Shown in pieces: positions 32,885-38,606 of a DNA stretch of 38,606 bases; position 1 is the first letter of the stretch, and each line of letters begins with the position of its first letter. The position numbers were made by a program, and so were the translations under genes. The notes under the pieces are model-generated. The model worked only from the letters and a program-made list of their open reading frames with translations, made no database searches and was not told the DNA's origin. This stretch comes from a bacterium (GTDB lineage: Bacteria > Pseudomonadota > Gammaproteobacteria > Nevskiales > OUC007): the NCBI GenBank assembly GCA_018222345.1, contig JAAFAL010000012.1, forward strand, positions 1 through 38,606. Reading direction: 5' to 3'.

Positions 32885-35179
32885 ATGTTCGCGCAGCCGC
32901 TGAATCGACCACTGATCACACTGCTGGCCTGTGCCGTGCTGGTGTTGCTGGCCATGGCCGGCCTGCCGCGGCTGGGCATGACCACCGACTACAAGGTGTT
33001 CTTTGGCCCCGACAACCCCGACCTGCAGGCCCACGAGGCGTTCGAGCATCGCTTTGAACTGACCGAAACATTGATCTTCACGCTGGAAGCGCCCGGCGGC
33101 GCGGATGGCTCGGTGTTCACGCCGGAGATGCTCACGCTGCTGCGTGATATGACAGAGGCCGGCTGGCAACTGCCCTGGGCGATTCGTGCAACCTCGCTGG
33201 CCAACTACCAGCACACGCGTGCCGAGGGCGACGACATCATTGTCGAGTCGTTGATTCCGGATGGCGCAATCACCCAAAGCGATGCCGAGCGCGTGGCGAA
33301 CATCGCGCTGGATGCCGAAGAAGTTCTAGACCGCCTGGTATCTGCAGACGGCAGCGTAGCCGGGCTGTTTGTATCGACCGCGCTACCGCACGAAGACTCG
33401 GAACATGAAATTCAGGTGGTCGCCGACGCCGCCTACGCGCTGCGCGACGATTTTGAACAGCGGCTACCGGGGCTGACCATCCGCGTGACCGGCGTCACTA
33501 TCCTGAATGACACGCTGGGCCAGATCATGCGCCGCGACCTGGCGGTGCTCACACCCGCCACGCTGGCGGTCATCCTGGTTGGCATGCTGGTGTTTTTCCG
33601 CGCGCTGTTGCCAGCGATACTCACACTTGGCGTCATTGGTGTGTCGGTGGCCGCGGCGCTGGGCGTGGCCGGCTGGGCGGGCATCACGCTCACCGACGTC
33701 TCCACCGCTGCCATGTTATGCATCATGACGCTGGCGGTCGCCGACTGCGTGCATTTTTTGGTGACCTATGCCGCCGCCAGCGCGCAGGGCATGGACAAAC
33801 GCGCCGCCTTGGCCGAAGCGCTGCGCGTAAACCTGGAACCCATCAGCGTGACCAGCCTGACCACGGCCATTGGCTTCCTTGCGCTGAATGCCAGCGAATC
33901 ACCGCCGTTTGCCGACCTGGGCAATATCGTCGCCGTGGGCGTTGTGTTCGCGTGGCTGCTATCGGTGGCGGCCTTGCCAGCGGCGCTGTTGATCTTGCCG
34001 GGGCAAATGCGTGGCCGGCCGCCGACCGGCACAGCGCTGGTCAGCGCCATTGGCGATTGGGTCGTCCGTCGGCGGCGCCTGTTATTGCCAGGCATGGCTG
34101 CGCTGTTGCTGGTGGCTGTAGCAGGCATCAGCCAGAACCGCTTTGGCGAGAACTACGTGGAGTACTTCCCGCCTGGCAACGACTTTCGCGAAGCCTCCGA
34201 GTTCGCCAACGATCGTCTGTCCGGCATGCAGGTCATCGAATTCGGCATCCCGGCCGCCGCAGCAGGCGGCGTGAATGATCCGGTGTATCTGCGCAAACTG
34301 GATGAACTGACGGCGTGGTTTGAGCAACAACCCGCCGTGCGCAAAGTCATCTCGCCAGTGTCGCTGTACAAACGGCTGAACAAGACCATGCATGGCGACG
34401 ACCCGGCCTGGGAGCGCATCCCCGAATCCGCCGAACTGGCCGCGCAATATCTGCTGTTCTACGAGTTGTCGCTGCCGCAAGGCCTGTCCATTAACAATCT
34501 CATCGGCCCCGACCGCGCCAATGCGCGCTTCACCGTGTTGCTCGACACCATCGACAGCGGCGCCGTGCAGACACTGGCAAAACGCGCCGAAGCCTGGATG
34601 GCCGACAACTTCCCGCCAGCCATGCAGGCCAAGGCAACCGGCACCACATTGATGTTTGCGCGCATCTCGCAGCGCAATTTTCAATCCATGGTGCTGGGTG
34701 TCGGCGTCGCCGTGGTGCTGATCGCGCTGATCCTGATCGCCGTGTTCCGCTCGGTGGGCCTGGGCCTGCTGAGCATGATCCCCAACCTGCTGCCCGGCTT
34801 GGCCGCTTACGGCGTGTGGGGCTTCACCGTGGGCAAGCTGGACATGTCGCTGTCTGTCGTCGGCAGCCTGTCGCTGGGCATCCTCGTCGATGACACCGTG
34901 CATTTCCTGAGCAAGTACCGCCGTGCGCACCGCGAACTGGGCATGGACCAGGCCGACGCTGTGCGCTGGGCCTTCAAGACCGTCGGCACCGCCCTGCTCG
35001 CCACATCAACCATGCTGGTTGTCGGCTTCTTACTGTTCACGCAGTCCGACTTTTCGATGGTGCAAAACCTGGGAACGCTGACCGCCGTAGCGATTGGGCT
35101 AGCGCTGGTTTGCGACTTTTTCTTTCTGCCTCCGTTGTTGATAGCGGCAGCGGGGCTCAAGCGCCCGCCGAATTCCTGA
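32885..35179 (+). CDS. MMPL/RND superfamily permease
   Basis: Protein of 764 residues with the two-fold RND design: a lone N-terminal membrane helix (about 10-30), a periplasmic domain, five or six helices (about 220-390), then a second lone helix (about 398-415), a second periplasmic domain and a final helix group (about 600-755). Sterol-sensing/MMPL-type blocks read LTDVSTAAMLCIMTLAVADCVHFLVTY and, in the second half, LDMSLSVVGSLSLGILVDDTVHFLSKYRRA. The paired Asp residues are the likely proton relay. It resembles the HAE3/MMPL branch, which exports lipids or hydrophobic compounds; the substrate is unknown, and no membrane-fusion or outer-membrane partner is adjacent. The last 23 bp overlap the convergent gene at 35157-35693. 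Confidence 0.9.
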   Translation: MFAQPLNRPLITLLACAVLVLLAMAGLPRLGMTTDYKVFFGPDNPDLQAHEAFEHRFELTETLIFTLEAPGGADGSVFTPEMLTLLRDMTEAGWQLPWAIRATSLANYQHTRAEGDDIIVESLIPDGAITQSDAERVANIALDAEEVLDRLVSADGSVAGLFVSTALPHEDSEHEIQVVADAAYALRDDFEQRLPGLTIRVTGVTILNDTLGQIMRRDLAVLTPATLAVILVGMLVFFRALLPAILTLGVIGVSVAAALGVAGWAGITLTDVSTAAMLCIMTLAVADCVHFLVTYAAASAQGMDKRAALAEALRVNLEPISVTSLTTAIGFLALNASESPPFADLGNIVAVGVVFAWLLSVAALPAALLILPGQMRGRPPTGTALVSAIGDWVVRRRRLLLPGMAALLLVAVAGISQNRFGENYVEYFPPGNDFREASEFANDRLSGMQVIEFGIPAAAAGGVNDPVYLRKLDELTAWFEQQPAVRKVISPVSLYKRLNKTMHGDDPAWERIPESAELAAQYLLFYELSLPQGLSINNLIGPDRANARFTVLLDTIDSGAVQTLAKRAEAWMADNFPPAMQAKATGTTLMFARISQRNFQSMVLGVGVAVVLIALILIAVFRSVGLGLLSMIPNLLPGLAAYGVWGFTVGKLDMSLSVVGSLSLGILVDDTVHFLSKYRRAHRELGMDQADAVRWAFKTVGTALLATSTMLVVGFLLFTQSDFSMVQNLGTLTAVAIGLALVCDFFFLPPLLIAAAGLKRPPNS

Positions 35180-35693
35180 GCTTCGCCAACGCATCCTGCG
35201 GCGAAGCCACAGCAATGACGATGTCCGCCCGCCCACGCACTGGCAGGTGCAAGGCCGGCGCCGCGCTGAGCGCTAGTGCAAATACCCAGCGCCCGCGGTG
35301 GCGAAACCAACCAGCGTAAAAGCCGGGGAACGACGCGCCCAACACGCGGATGCCAAGCCACTGCCGCACGCTTCGCGGCTCGTAGATGATTTCGATGCGG
35401 TCGAAATCGATGTCGGCCAGCGGCACGTGGCGGCGGAATAGCAGGCCGGCGACCAGGTGCAATTTTCCGTCGGATATCGTCGCGCGGTTGTAGCGCACGC
35501 TGGCTACTAGCAAGCACAACACTGCGGCCACGATCACGGCCGCGACCACCGGGCCGGTGGTTAACGCATCGACACCAAAAGCCACCCACAACAACACCGC
35601 AATGGCCGATACGGGCAACAGCACCCACAAGGCCAAGCCCTGCCATGGTGGTGGCGGCAAGCGTAGCGCCAGAGGAAGGTCCGGAGGCGTCAC
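35157..35693 (-). CDS. Small membrane protein with PH-like C-terminal domain
   Basis: Protein of 178 residues. Two close hydrophobic segments (about 18-38 and 47-66) are followed by a soluble part that resembles a bacterial PH-like domain ([29 protein letters not shown], then a beta-rich stretch). I do not know its function. The start is the GTG at 35693, which overlaps the speD stop (GTGA); no suitable ATG is near. It is the last gene of the DUF3187-speD unit and overlaps the RND permease gene by 23 bp at its 3' end. Confidence 0.7.
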   Translation of the reverse strand: MTPPDLPLALRLPPPPWQGLALWVLLPVSAIAVLLWVAFGVDALTTGPVVAAVIVAAVLCLLVASVRYNRATISDGKLHLVAGLLFRRHVPLADIDFDRIEIIYEPRSVRQWLGIRVLGASFPGFYAGWFRHRGRWVFALALSAAPALHLPVRGRADIVIAVASPQDALAKLRNSAGA

Positions 35694-36466
35694 CGTGGCA
35701 GGTTCCGGCCGAAGAACACCTCTTTGATCTCGTGCACCACGGCATTACGAATGCGGCGGCGCTCTGCGGCTTTCAATTCGTCTTCACCAGCTCCGAATAT
35801 GTAGTCATCCAACTCAAACTGGCTGAGGCGCATTTTGGTGTGGAACAACTGCTCCTGATACACATTCACATCCACCATCTGATAACGGGCCTTGGTGTCC
35901 TTGTCCAGGAAGTCCTGAATCGAATTGATCTTGTGGTCGATGAAGTGCTTGCGCCCCCGCACGTTGCGAGTAAAGCCGCGCACGCGGTAGTCCATGATGA
36001 CGATATCGGACTCAAAGCTATGGATGAGGTAGTTGAGCGCCTTGAGCGGCGAGATAACGCCGCAGGTGGAAACATCAATGTCGGCCCGGAAGGTGCTGAT
36101 GCCGTGATCGGGGTGTGTTTCAGGATAGGTGTGGACCGTGATGTGACTCTTGTCCAAGTGGGCAGCCACGCTGTTTTTTCCACCGGGTTCAATCTCGTCC
36201 TCGGCGATCAACATCGTGACTGACGCGCCCTGCGGATCGTAGTCTTGCCGTGCCACGTTAAGCACCGTGGCGCCGATGATGTCGGACACCTCGGTGAGTA
36301 TCTTGGTCAGGCGTTCGGCGTTGTAGGCCTCATCAATGTATTCAATATATTCGCGCTGGTCGGCCGGCGTGCGGGCGTAAGCAATATCGTAAATGTTGAA
36401 CGACAGGCTCTTGGTAAGGTTGTTGAAGCCGTGCAGTTTGAGTTTGGATTTCTTCGATGCGCTCAT
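35690..36466 (-). CDS. speD: S-adenosylmethionine decarboxylase proenzyme
   Basis: Protein of 258 residues, E. coli class (264). It decarboxylates SAM to supply the aminopropyl group for spermidine. The proenzyme cleaves itself at K106-S107 in [14 protein letters not shown]; Ser107 becomes the pyruvoyl cofactor. Other conserved parts are [32 protein letters not shown] and [36 protein letters not shown], with the proton-donor Cys in STCG. I chose ATG 36466, which overlaps the upstream gene's stop (ATGA); a TTG two codons earlier is less likely. No speE is in the window. Confidence 0.96.
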   Translation of the reverse strand: MSASKKSKLKLHGFNNLTKSLSFNIYDIAYARTPADQREYIEYIDEAYNAERLTKILTEVSDIIGATVLNVARQDYDPQGASVTMLIAEDEIEPGGKNSVAAHLDKSHITVHTYPETHPDHGISTFRADIDVSTCGVISPLKALNYLIHSFESDIVIMDYRVRGFTRNVRGRKHFIDHKINSIQDFLDKDTKARYQMVDVNVYQEQLFHTKMRLSQFELDDYIFGAGEDELKAAERRRIRNAVVHEIKEVFFGRNLPR

Positions 36467-37440
36467 TGCCAAACCGTGCGTAAATTCAGGTGTAGGCCCA
36501 CGTCGGGCGCCACGCGGGAGGTTAGATTTTCGACCAGCGCCACATCCAACAAGCAGCGTTCGCTGGCGGCCCAGCTCAGGCCGGTACTGATCAATACGGC
36601 AGATCGGCGTAATTGGTCGAGATCCGAATCTTCGTAAAGGGGCGAGTGGGCGTTGAGTTGCAACTTGGCCGCCACACTGTCAGATAAGCTGGCGCTGACC
36701 CCGGCCAAGGCCGAGCCCACCACATTGCGTTGCAGGCCGGGCAGCCAGTCGCCGCCTTCCAGCGCGGTGATGGCAATGCCGCCAAAGCTGTACCAGGCCG
36801 GGCTGATTTGCCGGTTCGACTCCACAACAACGCTGCCGCTGGCGCCACCGCTGCCGGTCAATGATTCGGCCTCACCGGTTGGCAGTTTGACCTCGAAGCG
36901 CACAACAGTGTTTTCGTATTGGCGTCCTAGGCTCAACACCACATCACCGATGCCGTCGGCGCTGGTGGTGTCGTCAAAGTTCAGCAACACCTCGCCGTCG
37001 CGTACGTAGCGCACCAAAAAACGGTCGCGCGGGGCGTCTTCGCGGCCGCCGGTGGGCAAGCCCGTTAAGTCATGCCAACTATCGATGCTTGAATCCAGCA
37101 CACCTTCGTCGTGGCTGATCAGCGGTAGCGTGGCGCTGGCCAGCCAGCCGCCCCAGTTGGCCGCAGCGCGCAGGCGCAAATGCAGGGTTTCAGCATCCAG
37201 CACGATGGCCTCATTGCCTTCGGCGCTGCTGGTGTAGTCGTTGGTCCAGTCCAGGCTGGCAGAAAAGCCGCCCTTGCCTATCGCTGGCTGCAAGGTATCG
37301 CCAAAGCGTGGCAAGCCATGCACGATGGCCAGCGTGCTCTCGTTCTGGATGGTGTAAGGGTGCGCGGCCGGGTTGCTTGCCAGTGCTGGCGCGGTCACAG
37401 CGCAGCAAGCAAGCGCCACTGCGGCGCGGGTCTGTCGCAT
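36463..37440 (-). CDS. DUF3187-like outer-membrane beta-barrel protein
   Basis: Protein of 325 residues with a signal peptide ([21 protein letters not shown]) and alternating beta-strand pattern throughout, ending [10 protein letters not shown] with an aromatic residue near the C-terminus, as in outer-membrane barrels. The pattern [17 protein letters not shown] and the later [18 protein letters not shown] resemble the DUF3187 family. The function is unknown. The gene ends by overlapping the speD start (ATGA), so the two are co-translated, a curious link between an envelope protein and polyamine synthesis. ATG 37440 is preferred because it begins the signal peptide. Confidence 0.75.
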   Translation of the reverse strand: MRQTRAAVALACCAVTAPALASNPAAHPYTIQNESTLAIVHGLPRFGDTLQPAIGKGGFSASLDWTNDYTSSAEGNEAIVLDAETLHLRLRAAANWGGWLASATLPLISHDEGVLDSSIDSWHDLTGLPTGGREDAPRDRFLVRYVRDGEVLLNFDDTTSADGIGDVVLSLGRQYENTVVRFEVKLPTGEAESLTGSGGASGSVVVESNRQISPAWYSFGGIAITALEGGDWLPGLQRNVVGSALAGVSASLSDSVAAKLQLNAHSPLYEDSDLDQLRRSAVLISTGLSWAASERCLLDVALVENLTSRVAPDVGLHLNLRTVWQ

Positions 37441-37574
37441 GTTCAAAGCTGCATTCCTTTGCGTGGGCGGCGAGTATAGCGTTGCAGCACAAAGTTCTGC
37501 GCTCATTGCACCATTTTCCCAGACCTCCTAGCATGGCGTCCCTTTTGCCCACGCGGCGCCAAGCAAACACAGCC

Positions 37575-38524
37575 ATGCAGCCTATCGAAAACCTGCGTAT
37601 GCAGGCCATCAAGCCGGTCATCACGCCCGCCCTGTTGCAAGACGACCTGCCCATCAGCGAGGCCGCCGCCAAGCTGGTGACCAAGACCCGCAATGAAATT
37701 CGCGCGATTTTGGCCGGTGAGGACGAGCGCCTACTGGTTGTCGTCGGCCCCTGCTCCATCCACGACACCGAAGCGGCACTGGACTATGCCGGCCGCCTGC
37801 ACGCGCTGCGCGAGCAATTGGGCGACGACTTGCTGATCGTCATGCGGGTGTATTTTGAAAAGCCCCGCACGACAGTGGGTTGGAAAGGCCTGATCAACGA
37901 CCCCGACCTCGACGACAGCTTCAAAATCAACAAGGGCCTGCGCACGGCGCGCCAACTGTTGCTGGAGCTCAACAACCGCGGGGTGCCGGCTGGCGTCGAA
38001 TTCCTCGACATCCTCACGTCAAGATTGCTTCCGACGCGGTGCAATCGTCACGCAACCCACACCGTTTTCTGTCCAGCACCAAGGAAGGCATGCTGGCGAT
38101 CTTCCACACCGCTGGCAATGCCGACACGCACATTATTTTGCGTGGTGGCTCCAACGGCCCCAACTACGATGCTGATTCTGTCGCCGGCGCCGCCGAGGTC
38201 ATGGCCAAAGGCGGCCTGCGGCCCAACATCATGATCGACTTTTCGCACGCCAACAGCAGCAAACAGCACCGCCTGCAGCTCGAGGTGGGCAAAGACGTCG
38301 GCGCGCAAATTACTGGCGGTGATGACCGAATTATCGGCGTGATGATCGAAAGCCACTTGGTCGAAGGCAATCAAAAAGTTGAAGATCCCGCCAAGCTGAC
38401 CTACGGCCAAAGCATCACCGATGCCTGCCTGGCTTGGGACGACACCGCCAGCCTGCTGCGCAGCCTGGCCGGCGCGGTGCACGCACGCCGCTCACATAAC
38501 AAGCAAACTGCAAAACGGGCCTGA
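37575..38524 (+). pseudogene. aroG: Class I DAHP synthase (AroF/AroG type), internal deletion and frameshift
   Basis: The first part, from ATG 37575 to about 38018, matches E. coli AroG closely: RLLVVVGPCSIHD, RVYFEKPRTTVGWKGLINDP, AGVEFLDILT. After ILT the frame shifts, and the second frame from about 38018 continues VKIASDAVQSS... to IILRGG, IDFSHANSSKQ, ESHLVEGNQ and SITDACLAW, stop 38522-38524. Compared with E. coli AroG about 43 residues are missing between the two (about 130 bp, with remainder 1 on division by 3), including the GARTTESQ and GFKNGT blocks that bind PEP and phosphate. The product as written would be truncated and inactive. Either a recent pseudogene or an assembly error; the rest is so well kept that an artefact is quite possible. 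Confidence 0.88.
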
Positions 38525-38545
38525 AGACCCACGAGGGAGACACCC

Positions 38546-38606
38546 ATGAATCGACTGATTGCCACCATTCTGCTGCTACTGCCTGCTCTGTCTCTTCTCC
38601 ACATCT
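38546..38606 (+). CDS. Partial secreted protein, cut by the window edge
   Basis: An ATG at 38546, preceded 9 bp upstream by GAGGGAG (a good ribosome-binding site), opens a frame MNRLIATILLLLPALSLLHI that runs off the window. It is the start of a signal peptide. The product cannot be told. It lies 21 bp after the DAHP synthase remnant and may be co-transcribed with it. Confidence 0.6.
   Translation, partial: MNRLIATILLLLPALSLLHI

Overview
The window is chromosomal DNA of high GC content from a gammaproteobacterium. The evidence is a set of gammaproteobacterial housekeeping genes (lolB, Hda, E. coli-type speD proenzyme, DUF2066/DUF2069/DUF3108 families, C5-pathway hemA). The order hemA-prfA-prmC-moeB divergent from TPR-lolB-ispE-tRNA-Gln-prs-rplY-pth-ychF matches the arrangement I know from Pseudomonas. 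The kynureninase, the M67/JAMM neighbour of MoeB and the dense palindromic intergenic repeats make me lean towards a Xanthomonadales/Lysobacterales-like lineage, but this is inference. No phage, plasmid, CRISPR or conventional transposase gene is visible.

Layout. 1-2435: a minus-strand pair (AhpD-like protein and YHS-domain protein) divergent from a LysR regulator. 2434-2707: a 274-bp inverted-repeat element. 2779-6175: M1-family lipoprotein aminopeptidase and a membrane protein. 6236-8738 (minus): purM-purN-DUF3108, with one-base stop/start overlaps. 8829-11859: DUF2066, AI-2E/PerM permease and Hda, also overlapping, with DUF2069 running antisense over the 3' end of hda. 12142-13310: a second inverted-repeat element, a LysM lipoprotein and a palindromic repeat. 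13326-22449 (minus): a secreted alpha/beta hydrolase abutting kynureninase, then ychF, pth, rplY, prs, tRNA-Gln(TTG), ispE, lolB and a TPR lipoprotein. 22555-27167 (plus): hemA, a second copy of the 275-bp element, prfA, prmC, a MoeB-like E1 and a JAMM peptidase. 27168-27650: a non-coding palindromic repeat array. 27651-30272: proS, a lytic transglycosylase and a small secreted protein. 30274-32729 (minus): the rubrerythrin / Fe-S oxidoreductase / DUF3501 cassette. 32885-35179: an MMPL/RND permease. 35157-37440 (minus): a DUF3187-like protein, speD and a small membrane protein. 37575-38524: a class I DAHP synthase gene broken by an internal deletion and frameshift. The start of another secreted protein runs off the right end.

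How the parts work together. Most genes serve core functions: purine synthesis, tetrapyrrole synthesis, translation termination and ribosome upkeep, isoprenoid synthesis, lipoprotein sorting, DnaA inactivation, polyamine synthesis and aromatic synthesis. Operons are compact, with many TGATG, ATGA and GTGA junctions. The accessory interest lies in three places. First, two copies of an apparently non-autonomous inverted-repeat element lie in opposite orientations, show paired changes in their stems, and each supply stop-codon bases to the gene upstream; one sits exactly between hemA and prfA. Second, an E1-like/JAMM pair has no ubiquitin-like partner nearby. Third, the rubrerythrin cassette is a putative peroxide-defence unit whose third gene is of unknown function.
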